This document shows positions 36,401 to 43,781 of a DNA stretch of 64,000 bases, piece after piece; the stretch's first letter is position 1; each line of letters begins with the position of its first letter. The stretch comes from Rhodoferax sp. (lineage in GTDB: Bacteria > Pseudomonadota > Gammaproteobacteria > Burkholderiales > Burkholderiaceae_C), in contig NZ_JAURYQ010000037.1 of assembly GCF_030653815.1 (NCBI RefSeq), positions 203,474 through 267,473 on the forward strand. Direction: 5' to 3'. Below the pieces are notes generated by a model. It was not told the origin of the DNA. It ran no database searches and saw nothing but the letters and a program-made list of their open reading frames with translations. A program made the translations under genes and the position numbers.

Positions 36401-36948
36401 CATCACTGACAACTTTCTCCCTCAATCGCCGCCGTTTGTTGTGTGGCTGTGCCGGCTTGGCGGCGCTCAGCCTGGCAGGCTGCCAGCCCAGTGACCCGAA
36501 CGCCTCAGACGGCCTGGCGCCCGTGGCACTGGACAACATGGCGAGTTGCTCGCTCGACGGCATGCTGCTGGCAGACTTCCCGGGTCCCAAAGGCCAGATT
36601 TTGTACGCGCACGACAAGCAGGTGCACTGGTTTTGCGACACGGTCGAGCTGCTGTCAACCCTGCTGGCACCCGAGCAGGTGCGTGCCGTGCGTGCCGCTT
36701 ATGTGCAAGACATGGGTAAGGCCGACTGGGTACGCCCCAGCGGGCACTGGATCATGGCGCGTGACGCCATTTTTGTGTTTGGCAGCAAGCGCCACGGTTC
36801 CATGGGCCCCACGGCCGCCAGCTTTGCCGACGAGAGCGCGGCACAAAGCTTTGTGCAGAGTTACGGCGGACGTGCGCTGCGCTTTGCCGACATCAAGCCC
36901 GAAATGGTCGACCTGAGCGGCGGCGCCTTGCACGACACGCGGATGTGA
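36397..36948 (+). CDS. nosL: Copper chaperone lipoprotein NosL
   Basis: NosL is an outer-face lipoprotein that delivers Cu(I) for NosZ assembly. The 183-residue protein has an Arg-containing signal with a lipobox ending LSLAGCQP, then the family segment CSLDGMLLADFPGPKGQI and FCDTVELL. The metal motif is the C-x3-GM form common in Betaproteobacteria rather than CxCGM. Its start overlaps nosY. A second NosL-type protein follows directly. Confidence 0.9.
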   Translation: MTSLTTFSLNRRRLLCGCAGLAALSLAGCQPSDPNASDGLAPVALDNMASCSLDGMLLADFPGPKGQILYAHDKQVHWFCDTVELLSTLLAPEQVRAVRAAYVQDMGKADWVRPSGHWIMARDAIFVFGSKRHGSMGPTAASFADESAAQSFVQSYGGRALRFADIKPEMVDLSGGALHDTRM

Positions 36949-36970
36949 GCATTCTGGATTCCTCAAGATC

Positions 36971-37582
36971 ATGCTTCACCGCCGCCAATTGATGTTGCTT
37001 GCCGCCTGCGGCGGGCTTGCGGCCACTGCCGGCACGGGCTGGCTGCTGTGGCGCCAGAATGCTTCGCGCGCTGCAGCAGACATCGACGATGTCTGCATCG
37101 TGGCCCCCACCGTTGCTTTTGATCCAGCCTCGGGCCTGGCTCCCACGGCGGCCCGCGAAGTACCGGCCACGGCGCGTTGTCCGGTTTGCGGCATGTTCCC
37201 GGCCCGCAACCGGCGCTGGGCGGCACAAGTCATCTTCTCGGATGGCGCCGTGCAGTACCTGGACTCGCCGCTGAGCCTGTTCCATTACCTGCAGCGTGTG
37301 GAGCGTTACACGCCCGGGCGCGTGGCCGCAGACATTGCAGCGGTGTATGTGAGCGACCAAGCCACGGGCCAATGGCTTGATGCCGACCAGGCCATCTATG
37401 TTCATGGCTCTGCTTTGCAGGGGCCGATGCGGGCTGGAAACTTGCCGGCCTATGCCGCTCAGGCCGATGCCCTTGCGCTGGTCAGCGTCCGCGGTGGTGT
37501 GTTGACATCGGCTGCGGCTTTGCGCCAGGCCTTGCCGGCAGACTTGCAAACGCTGGCGCCGCATGCGCACCCCGGCAACTGA
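36971..37582 (+). CDS. Second NosL-type protein, membrane anchored
   Basis: A 203-residue protein with an N-terminal membrane anchor (LMLLAACGGLAATAGTGWLLW) and the CPVCGM metal-binding motif in TARCPVCGMFPARNRRWAAQV, followed by YLDSPLSLFHYL, the same fold pattern as NosL. It lies 22 bp after nosL, so the cluster carries two NosL-like proteins with different metal motifs. No lipobox is clear, so it is probably held by its membrane span. Confidence 0.75.
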   Translation: MLHRRQLMLLAACGGLAATAGTGWLLWRQNASRAAADIDDVCIVAPTVAFDPASGLAPTAAREVPATARCPVCGMFPARNRRWAAQVIFSDGAVQYLDSPLSLFHYLQRVERYTPGRVAADIAAVYVSDQATGQWLDADQAIYVHGSALQGPMRAGNLPAYAAQADALALVSVRGGVLTSAAALRQALPADLQTLAPHAHPGN

Positions 37583-37619
37583 CGTTTCACGCGTTGTTGC
37601 ATTTTGATTCAATCATCTA

Positions 37620-37642
37620 AAGATGCATTTTGTTTGTATATT
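37620..37642 (+). promoter_or_regulatory. NsrR-like operator upstream of the nos cytochrome gene
   Basis: AAGATGCATTT matches the left half of the NsrR consensus exactly; the right half (GTTTGTATATT) is degenerate, 6 of 11 positions. It overlaps a possible -10, TATATT at 37637-37642, which would fit repression. nsrR itself is encoded 1.5 kb downstream. Confidence 0.5.
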
Positions 37643-37696
37643 AAAATCAAGCCCAGAGCCCCACTTAACCCCACTTCATCACTGACAGGAACCCCC

Positions 37697-38089
37697 ATGA
37701 AAACCAGCCAACTCCTCCTTGCCCTTGCCATCGCCGCCTCGCTTGCCGCCTGCGGCGACAAAGAAGCCAGCGCACCCGCTGCAGCCCCCGCTGCGCCGGT
37801 GGCAGCCCCAGCCCCTGCGCCGGTGGTGGCTGAAAATGCCGTGGGTAAAAAAGTCTATGGCAGTGTCTGCGCCCTGTGCCATGCGGCAGCGGTCGCCGGT
37901 TCACCCAAGCCGGGTGACAAAGCCGACTGGGGCCCACGCATCGCCCAAGGCAAAGAGGTGCTTTACAAACACGCCATTGAAGGTTTCACCGGCGCCAAGG
38001 GCATGATGCCGGCCAAGGGTGGCAGCACCACCCTGACCGACGACGAAATCAAGGCCGCGGTGGACCACATGGTGTCTTTGTCGCAGTGA
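37697..38089 (+). CDS. c-type cytochrome (cytochrome c5-like lipoprotein) of the nos cluster
   Basis: A 130-residue exported monohaem cytochrome. A signal with lipobox LAACGDK is followed by an Ala/Pro-rich linker and one haem-binding CALCH; the distal Met is likely in GAKGMMPAKGG, as in cytochrome c5/c555 proteins. Its place inside the nos cluster suggests a role as electron donor to NosZ. ATG 37697 follows a GGAACCCCC region and begins the signal peptide. apbE follows 9 bp later. Confidence 0.85.
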   Translation: MKTSQLLLALAIAASLAACGDKEASAPAAAPAAPVAAPAPAPVVAENAVGKKVYGSVCALCHAAAVAGSPKPGDKADWGPRIAQGKEVLYKHAIEGFTGAKGMMPAKGGSTTLTDDEIKAAVDHMVSLSQ

Positions 38090-38098
38090 AGTGCGGCC

Positions 38099-39118
38099 AT
38101 GATGACGCCCTTGTTGCCTGATCGCCGTCGCTGTTTGGCTGGGCTCGGCCTGCTGGCGACCGGCCTGTTTGTGCGCCCGGCATTGGCCAGCCCGCATGTC
38201 CAACGCGCCTCGCGCGTGCTGCTGGGCACGCGCGTCGACATCGTGGCCCAAGGCAGGCAAGCCAGCCAGGCGATGGCGCTGGCTTTTGCCGAAATGGCAC
38301 GGCTGGAACGTCTGATGAGCCGTTACCGCCCGGACAGTGAGGTTTCGGCCTTGAACCGAAGCGCGGGCCAGGCGGCGGTTGAGGTCTCGCCCGAGACCCT
38401 GGCGGTGCTCCAGCGCGGCCTGCAACTGGCCCGACTCAGTGACGGCGCTTTCGACATCACCATCGGTGGCTACCAGGGCTGGTCTTTCGACCCCGCCAAC
38501 CCCCGGCTGCCCAGCGCCGCACAACTGTTGCGCGAACGGACCCTGGTCAATCACCGGCACCTGGTGCTGGACTCGGCCAATCGGCGGGCGCGTTTGTTGC
38601 ACGCCGGTGCCAGGGTTGACTTGGGTGGCGTCGCCAAGTTGCCGATTCTTCAGGCCGGCATGCAGGTGTTGCAGGCGCATGGTCTGGACGGTGCCATGCT
38701 CAACGGCGGTGGCGACGTGCTGGTCACGGGCCAGTTGCTGGGGCGCGACTGGCGCATTGGTCTGCGCGACCCGCGTGCGCCAGAGCGCGTGCTGGGCACG
38801 CTGGAACTCAGTGACGGTGTGGTGGCTTCATCAGGGGACTACGAGCGCGTCTTCACGGTCCAGGGCAAGCGCTACCACCATGTGCTCGACCCGCGCACCG
38901 GGCTGCCCACCCAGGGCGTGCGCGGCGTGGCGTTGTTGGCTCGCAGCAGCCAGGCAGTCAATGGCTGGGGCGCCACGGCCATGCTGCTGGGCGCTGCGAA
39001 CGGTCAAGGCTTGCTTGCTGGCCTGCCAGGTGTCGAGTCTTTGATGGTTGACGCGCAGGCTCAAACCTGGATGTCGTCGGGCATGCGCGATCAGCTCAAG
39101 CCGTCGGCAAGCGCCTGA
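38099..39118 (+). CDS. apbE: FAD:protein FMN transferase (ApbE/NosX)
   Basis: This enzyme attaches FMN to a Thr of target proteins through a phosphoester bond. The 339-residue protein has an export signal near the N-terminus (possibly Tat, RRRCLAGLG) and ApbE motifs MSRYRPDSEVSALNR, DLGGVAKLPIL, NGGGDVLVTG and HHVLDPRTGLP. In N2O reducers the equivalent (NosX) matures NosR, whose SGAT motif is present here. It is the last gene of the cluster and meets nsrR tail to tail with a 2-bp gap. Confidence 0.9.
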   Translation: MMTPLLPDRRRCLAGLGLLATGLFVRPALASPHVQRASRVLLGTRVDIVAQGRQASQAMALAFAEMARLERLMSRYRPDSEVSALNRSAGQAAVEVSPETLAVLQRGLQLARLSDGAFDITIGGYQGWSFDPANPRLPSAAQLLRERTLVNHRHLVLDSANRRARLLHAGARVDLGGVAKLPILQAGMQVLQAHGLDGAMLNGGGDVLVTGQLLGRDWRIGLRDPRAPERVLGTLELSDGVVASSGDYERVFTVQGKRYHHVLDPRTGLPTQGVRGVALLARSSQAVNGWGATAMLLGAANGQGLLAGLPGVESLMVDAQAQTWMSSGMRDQLKPSASA

Positions 39119-39120
39119 GC

Positions 39121-39609
39121 TCAGACGGTACGGGCCTTTGTCGCGTTCTTTTTCAAAGGGATCAGGTGTGGCAGCTGACCCGCGAATTCAAGGGCTGCCG
39201 AGGTGGGCTCCAGCAGATCGGCCAAGGTATAGGCATTGAGCGACTCGATAAAGTCGCGTGATGCTTTTTTGATGATGCCCTTGAGCCGGCAAAATCCGTC
39301 CAGCCGGCAACTGTTGAGGTGTTTGTCAAAACACTCGACCATGTCCATGTCGGTTTCGGTTTGACGCACGATCTCGCCCAGGCTCAAGCTGGCGGGCGCC
39401 CGAAGCAAACGCAAGCCGCCGCCGCGACCACGTGTGGTTTCCAGCCAGCCAAGGCTGGCCAGGTCCATCACGATCTTCATCAAATGGCTGCGGGAAATAC
39501 CATGCGCTTCGGCAATTTCACTGACCGTAGGCAGCTTGGCGCGCTCCGCGCAGGCCGCGCAGTACATCAATACGCGCAAGGTGTAATCGGTCCGTTGGGT
39601 GAGTCGCAT
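39121..39609 (-). CDS. nsrR: Nitric oxide-sensing transcriptional repressor NsrR (Rrf2 family)
   Basis: NsrR holds an iron-sulfur cluster that reacts with NO, which releases the protein from DNA. The 162-residue protein starts MRLTQRTDYTLRVLMYCA, followed by a winged helix with VSEIAEAHGISRSHLMKIV. Three cysteines, arranged C-x7-C-x5-C in ECFDKHLNSCRLDGFC, are the cluster ligands. A longer frame extends far upstream, but the family begins at 39609. It is the last gene of a minus-strand run and converges on the nos cluster. Confidence 0.93.
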   Translation of the reverse strand: MRLTQRTDYTLRVLMYCAACAERAKLPTVSEIAEAHGISRSHLMKIVMDLASLGWLETTRGRGGGLRLLRAPASLSLGEIVRQTETDMDMVECFDKHLNSCRLDGFCRLKGIIKKASRDFIESLNAYTLADLLEPTSAALEFAGQLPHLIPLKKNATKARTV

Positions 39610-39629
39610 GGGTTCAATCAGGAGGGTGG

Positions 39630-40100
39630 TTATGCGGCCGGTTGCGCGGCCTGCCGGGCGTGCAACTTGGCCGCGATGTACTCGCCATGGGTCACGTGCA
39701 GCAGGCCGGCAATCTTGCTGATCAGGTGGTTTTCGTTGGCGTCCAGATGGCCGTCGGCAAAGGCCACCTGCCACATGTGTTCCACCACCTGGATCTTTTC
39801 GGCCTGTGTGAACTGGTCGTTCATGGCACTGGTAAAGCGAAAGTAATCGTTGGCGCCTTTGGCCGTGTCTTCGGCCCGCGCCAGCAAGTGGGCCAGCTCG
39901 GCGTCGCTCAGGGCGAAGTGGGTGCGCAGCGCCGACAGGGTAGAGCTGCGCTCCGTGGCCGAGACCGCCGAGTCGGAACGCATCACCTCGACCAGCAGCA
40001 CGGCGGTGGCCAACTGCAGGCTGCGTGCGTCGTCGACACTCGCCTGGCCGTTGTCGGGCATGAAAAATTGATTCAGCAGGTTTTTGAAGGGACTCAGCAT
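39630..40100 (-). CDS. TerB family tellurite resistance protein
   Basis: A 156-residue all-helical protein. The TerB domain is recognisable from LATAVLLVEVMRSDSAVSATER and the acidic metal-binding helix ADGHLDANENHLISKIA. TerB-like proteins are linked to stress and membrane-associated functions, but this lone copy without other ter genes has no assigned role. The start at 40100 begins MLSPFKNLLNQFF; the longer upstream frame is not protein-like. nsrR starts 20 bp after its stop codon. Confidence 0.8.
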   Translation of the reverse strand: MLSPFKNLLNQFFMPDNGQASVDDARSLQLATAVLLVEVMRSDSAVSATERSSTLSALRTHFALSDAELAHLLARAEDTAKGANDYFRFTSAMNDQFTQAEKIQVVEHMWQVAFADGHLDANENHLISKIAGLLHVTHGEYIAAKLHARQAAQPAA

Positions 40101-40135
40101 GGGCGGAAGCAGTGAACAAGAAATGGCTTGATGGC

Positions 40136-41044
40136 CTACAGTCCGCGCTGCCAGCTTGGGCGCAGTTTGGCAGACTCGGGGCGATGGAGCGCATTGTCCA
40201 CTTCCTGCAACAAACGCTCTTTTTCTGCGCCCAAAACCCCCTTGAGCACCAGCCAGTTGGAGGCGTGGTCGCTGCGGAACACCGTGCGCCTGAGTTCCAG
40301 TGCTTGTAGAAACTGTGCCATCTCGGCAAATAGGTCCTGTTGGTTCAGCGGTTCCCATTGCGGAAACCCCTGGCGAAAGCGCGCTTCGACCTGCGGAAAG
40401 CTCACCACCAGCGTAGCCAGAAACTCCGGCTGGGTCAGGTTGACCAGGCGCGCCGAGTTGGCGGCGTGCTGCTGCGACAACTGGCGCCCGCCCAGGCCGT
40501 TGAGCAACATCACCGAGCGCGTGATGCCCGCCGCGCCCAGCTTGTCCAAAGCATTCCGGGTGGACTCAAAGGTTTCACCCTTGTTGACGTGTTGCAGCAC
40601 GTCGTCGTCGCCGGACTCGGCGCCCACATACACCAGTGACAGGCCCGCTGCGCGCAGGTCCTGGAGTTCCTGCACGGTTTTGTGGCGCAGGTTGCGCGGC
40701 AGGCAGTAGCTGGAAATGCGCCGCACCTTGGGCAGATGGTCTTTGATGGCGGTCAGCAGCGTCATCAGGCGCCGGGTCGACAGCACCATGGCATCACCAT
40801 CGCCAATAAAGACCCGCTGCACCTGGGCTGCGAACTGTTCGCCGCAATTGCGGATGGCGTCCAGCGTTTCCTGCTCGTCGCGCACGCCAAACTTCTTTTG
40901 CGGCGCGGTGTACATCTCGCAATAGGTGCACCTGTTCCACGAACAGCCATTGGTGACCGGCAGGATCAGCGACTCGGCTTCGCTCGGCGGCCTGAACACC
41001 GGTTCGACATAACGGATGGGGAAAATTTCACTCACGCCACACAC
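40136..41044 (-). CDS. Radical SAM protein
   Basis: A 302-residue radical S-adenosylmethionine protein. The [4Fe-4S] motif is CSWNRCTYC (C-x4-C-x2-C rather than the classical C-x3-C-x2-C) in NGCSWNRCTYCEMY, followed by barrel elements FIGDGDAMVLS and YVGAESGDDDVLQ. The spacing of the first two cysteines is as in a subgroup related to HemN/Elp3-like proteins. The reaction is unknown. The start could also be a GTG four codons in. It overlaps the preceding small gene by 13 bp. Confidence 0.83.
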   Translation of the reverse strand: MCGVSEIFPIRYVEPVFRPPSEAESLILPVTNGCSWNRCTYCEMYTAPQKKFGVRDEQETLDAIRNCGEQFAAQVQRVFIGDGDAMVLSTRRLMTLLTAIKDHLPKVRRISSYCLPRNLRHKTVQELQDLRAAGLSLVYVGAESGDDDVLQHVNKGETFESTRNALDKLGAAGITRSVMLLNGLGGRQLSQQHAANSARLVNLTQPEFLATLVVSFPQVEARFRQGFPQWEPLNQQDLFAEMAQFLQALELRRTVFRSDHASNWLVLKGVLGAEKERLLQEVDNALHRPESAKLRPSWQRGL

Positions 41045-41271
41045 CCGCCCAGCCTGGCATTGAGTTCCCGCACATCGGGCTCTGACAGCGCCGTGTTGTG
41101 CCGGTCGGTGAACGGCCCGCCGCCGGGCTCGACACCCCCGCTTGCGTCATAGCCCACCGCCTTGAACTTCCAGAGCGCGCCAATGCGCTTGAGATTGCCC
41201 ACGTGCGCGCCGTCCGCCAGGTGCACGCTGTACACGTTGGGGTTGACAAAGCTGAGGGTGAGTGCCGTCAT
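41032..41271 (-). CDS. Small conserved hypothetical protein
   Basis: A 79-residue protein beginning MTALTLSFVNPNVYSVHLADG, with a basic centre (LKRIGALWKFKAVGYD) and a Gly-rich turn. I do not recognise a domain. The ATG overlaps the stop of the DUF427 gene (ATGA) and its end overlaps the radical SAM gene, so it is translated as part of that operon. Confidence 0.65.
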   Translation of the reverse strand: MTALTLSFVNPNVYSVHLADGAHVGNLKRIGALWKFKAVGYDASGGVEPGGGPFTDRHNTALSEPDVRELNARLGGCVA

Positions 41272-41546
41272 GCCACCTTGATGGCATTGCCGAACGCGAC
41301 ACGGCCGCGCACCATATCCGCCTCGGGCTTGGGGTCGGGGTAGTACCACACGGCGTCGGTCAACATCTCGCCGTTGATCAGCAGTGAGTAGTAGCTGGCC
41401 TGGCCCTTCCAGGCACAACTGGTTTTGTGGTTGCTGAAAGTGATGTACTCTTTCTTAAGCGCACTTGCGGGAAAGTAGTAGTTGCCTTCCACCAGCACGG
41501 TGTCGTCACTCTCGGCAATGACGATGTTGTTCCAGCTTGCTTTCAT
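41268..41546 (-). CDS. DUF427 domain protein
   Basis: A 92-residue protein that matches the DUF427 family over its whole length: KASWNNIVIAESDDTVLVEGNYYFP, the conserved Cys/Trp region TSCAWKGQASYYS, and AVWYYPDPKPEA near the end. Its function is unknown. It heads the minus-strand run DUF427, hypothetical, radical SAM, TerB, NsrR. Confidence 0.88.
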   Translation of the reverse strand: MKASWNNIVIAESDDTVLVEGNYYFPASALKKEYITFSNHKTSCAWKGQASYYSLLINGEMLTDAVWYYPDPKPEADMVRGRVAFGNAIKVA

Positions 41547-41678
41547 GGTTTCAGGGTTCTCCGGTGACCAAGTACCGCTGATGTTACAGCGTCGGGTAGT
41601 CGGTGAGGCCGGTCAGCCTAGGCTAACCAGATAATCGCACTGTCACTTTCAAACCGCATCCAACCCGGCCAACATCCC

Positions 41679-41834
41679 ATGAGTCATTCACATTTTTACC
41701 CCATCGGCACCGCTGGCCTGGCCTGGGGGTCGGCCGAGCTGGCCCAATGGCGCGTGCGTCAGGTGCGACAGCGCAGTTATGCCGACGATGTGCTCAGCCC
41801 CATTGCGCGCCTGGATTTTGTCTGCCCGCCATGA
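41679..41834 (+). pseudogene. N-terminal fragment resembling an M14-family carboxypeptidase
   Basis: The 51-codon frame begins [24 protein letters not shown] and runs to [20 protein letters not shown], which resembles the start of M14 zinc carboxypeptidases of Comamonadaceae as I recall them. It then stops, so the zinc-binding catalytic part is missing. Its TGA overlaps the rluE ATG, so it may still be translated as a coupling leader. The family assignment is from memory of the N-terminal pattern. Confidence 0.45.
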
Positions 41835-42376
41835 GTCTTTCGCCCACCCGCTTGATTTGCTTCAACAAGCCTTATGGTGTGCTGAGCCAGTTCACCCCCG
41901 AGGGGCGCTGGCGCGGGCTCAAGGACTTCATCGACATCCCCGGCGTGTACGTGGCCGGGCGGCTGGACGCCGACAGTGAAGGCCTGCTGCTGCTCACGAA
42001 TGACGGCAAGCTGCAAGCCCGCATCAGCGACCCGCGCCACAAGATGGAAAAAACCTACTGGGTGCAGGTTGAAGGGGTGCCGGATGAAGCCGCACTGGCG
42101 TCCTTGCGCCAGGGGGTTCAATTGAACGATGGCCTCACCCGGCCAGCTCGCGCACGCGCCATGCCGCAGCCCGAGCCGCTTTGGGCGCGCGAGCCACCGG
42201 TGCGCGTGCGCCAGTCCATCCCCACCAGTTGGATTGAATTGGTGATCTCGGAGGGGCGCAACCGCCAGGTTCGCCGCATGACCGCCGCAGTGGGTTACCC
42301 GACGCTGCGGCTGATTCGGGCTGCGATTGGGCCGTACTCCCTAGAGGGCCTGGCGCCTGGCACGTGGCGGGGCTGA
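41831..42376 (+). CDS. rluE: 23S rRNA pseudouridine(2457) synthase RluE
   Basis: RluE modifies U2457 of 23S rRNA. The 181-residue protein lacks an S4 domain, as RluE does. It has the RsuA-type motifs [14 protein letters not shown], the catalytic Asp in [17 protein letters not shown], and the C-terminal [13 protein letters not shown] 41831 overlaps the stop of the carboxypeptidase-like fragment. An upstream in-frame ATG (41747) would extend over that fragment and was rejected. Confidence 0.92.
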   Translation: MSLSPTRLICFNKPYGVLSQFTPEGRWRGLKDFIDIPGVYVAGRLDADSEGLLLLTNDGKLQARISDPRHKMEKTYWVQVEGVPDEAALASLRQGVQLNDGLTRPARARAMPQPEPLWAREPPVRVRQSIPTSWIELVISEGRNRQVRRMTAAVGYPTLRLIRAAIGPYSLEGLAPGTWRG

Positions 42377-42419
42377 GGCCGATTGACCTTCAATGCGATT
42401 GGGGTGAGAGTGAGCGGGG

Positions 42420-42671
42420 TCAAGCTGCTTGATGCGTGTTGCGGCGCGTCTGGTCAGGTTGGCCGGCCAACAGTCCGGCGACTGAAATGTCTTCGTCCAA
42501 CGCTTCCCAATGTAAACCGCCCCTGCTGAGTTCAACTTGGGCACGCTGCTCAGGGGCTGCTTCCAGCAGACGCGGAAACCAGGCCAGCGGCGCGGCAATG
42601 GTGCGGCCATCGGACAGACTGACCCACAAAGTGTCGTCATCGAATCGAACCGCTTTAGGCGAAATGTTCAT
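42420..42671 (-). CDS. DUF2442 domain protein (partner of DUF4160)
   Basis: An 83-residue protein with the DUF2442 pattern: KAVRFDDDTLWVSLSDGRTIAAPLAWFPRL followed by the ELSRGGLHWEALDEDISVAGLL ending. It overlaps the DUF4160 gene by 17 bp. Such pairs occur widely on mobile DNA and are suspected, but to my knowledge not proven, to be toxin-antitoxin modules. Confidence 0.85.
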   Translation of the reverse strand: MNISPKAVRFDDDTLWVSLSDGRTIAAPLAWFPRLLEAAPEQRAQVELSRGGLHWEALDEDISVAGLLAGQPDQTRRNTHQAA

Positions 42672-42897
42672 GCCAAGCCCTTTCAATGAGTTCTTTGTTA
42701 TCAATCACTGCATCGCGCAGTTCCCGCAAGGTGCGGGCATCAAAACCATCACTGTCTGCCAAATAAACCGTGGGTGTCAACCAGAATTTTGCCTCGCCAT
42801 CGGCACTGCGTACGTGAACGTGCATGGCCTCGCGTGGATTTCCTTCGTTGGAGTAGAAGAAAAACCGGAACGATTTGTAGCGGAAGACGACTGGCAT
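42655..42897 (-). CDS. DUF4160 domain protein
   Basis: An 80-residue protein matching DUF4160: MPVVFRYKSFRFFFYSNEG, then HVHVRSADGEAKFWLTP and a C-terminal helix. It is encoded immediately upstream of the DUF2442 gene with a 17-bp overlap, the common arrangement of this pair. Its function is not established. Confidence 0.87.
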   Translation of the reverse strand: MPVVFRYKSFRFFFYSNEGNPREAMHVHVRSADGEAKFWLTPTVYLADSDGFDARTLRELRDAVIDNKELIERAWHEHFA

Positions 42898-43027
42898 ATC
42901 GTGAAGTTTAAGGCAGCTTGCGAGATATGGATCAAATCCGCTCTAGCCAGATAGAAACTTACCAAAGTAGGTTCATAAAAGATAGCAAAAATTTCGGTAC
43001 GATTCTCAAAACACAAGGGGAACTCTA

Positions 43028-43780
43028 ATGGCCACCAACGACAACCAAAAACTCGCCGTCTTGATTGATGCCGACAACGCGCAGGCATCCGTCATTCAAG
43101 AACTATTGGCTGAGGTGTCGCGCTACGGCACCGCCACCATCAAGCGCGCCTATGGCGACTGGACCACCACCAACCTCAGGAGCTGGAAAGACGTGCTGCA
43201 CACCATGGCCATCCAGCCCATACAGCAGTTTGCTTACACCAGCGGCAAAAACGCCACCGACTCGGCCCTGATCATCGACGCCATGGACGTGCTGCACGCA
43301 GGTAGCGTGGACGGCTTTTGCTTGGTGTCGAGCGACAGCGATTTCACCCGCCTGGCCACCCGCATTCGTGAGGCGGGGCTGGTGGTCTACGGCTTTGGTG
43401 AACGCAAAACGCCGGAGCCTTTTGTGGCGGCGTGTGACAAGTTCATTTACACGGAAATCTTGCGCACCGAGCCCGAAGAAATCAAGCCTGGTCAGGTGCC
43501 GGTGGCCGAGCTGCCCAAGCTGAAACCGATGATATTGAACGCGTTGAATGCCATCGCTCGCGAAGACGGCTGGACCACGCTATCTGCCCTGGGCAGCCAG
43601 ATCAACCGCAGCCACCCCTCATTCGATCCGCGCAACTACGGCGTGGCCAAATTGGGCGAACTGATCCGCCAGCAGGCGGCGTATCTGGAAGTGAAAGAAG
43701 TGAAGTTGGGCGAGGGCGATGCGGTACAGACGCATTTGCATGTGCGGCGGAAGGCGGCTGGGTCGGCCAAAGCGGGGTAG
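43028..43780 (+). CDS. NYN domain protein with C-terminal OST-HTH/LOTUS-like domain
   Basis: A 250-residue protein with an N-terminal PIN-like NYN nuclease domain: Asp residues in VLIDADNAQ, then TDSALIIDAMD and SSDSDFTRLA form the usual acidic cluster. The C-terminal half (LKPMILNALNAIAREDGWTTLSALGSQI... NYGVAKLGELI) looks like an OST-HTH/LOTUS RNA-binding domain. Proteins with this layout probably act on RNA. The gene ends 1 bp from the end of the convergent restriction-modification gene. Confidence 0.87.
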   Translation: MATNDNQKLAVLIDADNAQASVIQELLAEVSRYGTATIKRAYGDWTTTNLRSWKDVLHTMAIQPIQQFAYTSGKNATDSALIIDAMDVLHAGSVDGFCLVSSDSDFTRLATRIREAGLVVYGFGERKTPEPFVAACDKFIYTEILRTEPEEIKPGQVPVAELPKLKPMILNALNAIAREDGWTTLSALGSQINRSHPSFDPRNYGVAKLGELIRQQAAYLEVKEVKLGEGDAVQTHLHVRRKAAGSAKAG

Positions 43781-43781
43781 G

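Noticed and set aside
37604..37616. TTGATTCAATCAT as a second FNR box before the nos cytochrome
   Set aside because: The half-sites are separated by three bases where FNR needs four, and the right half is imperfect.
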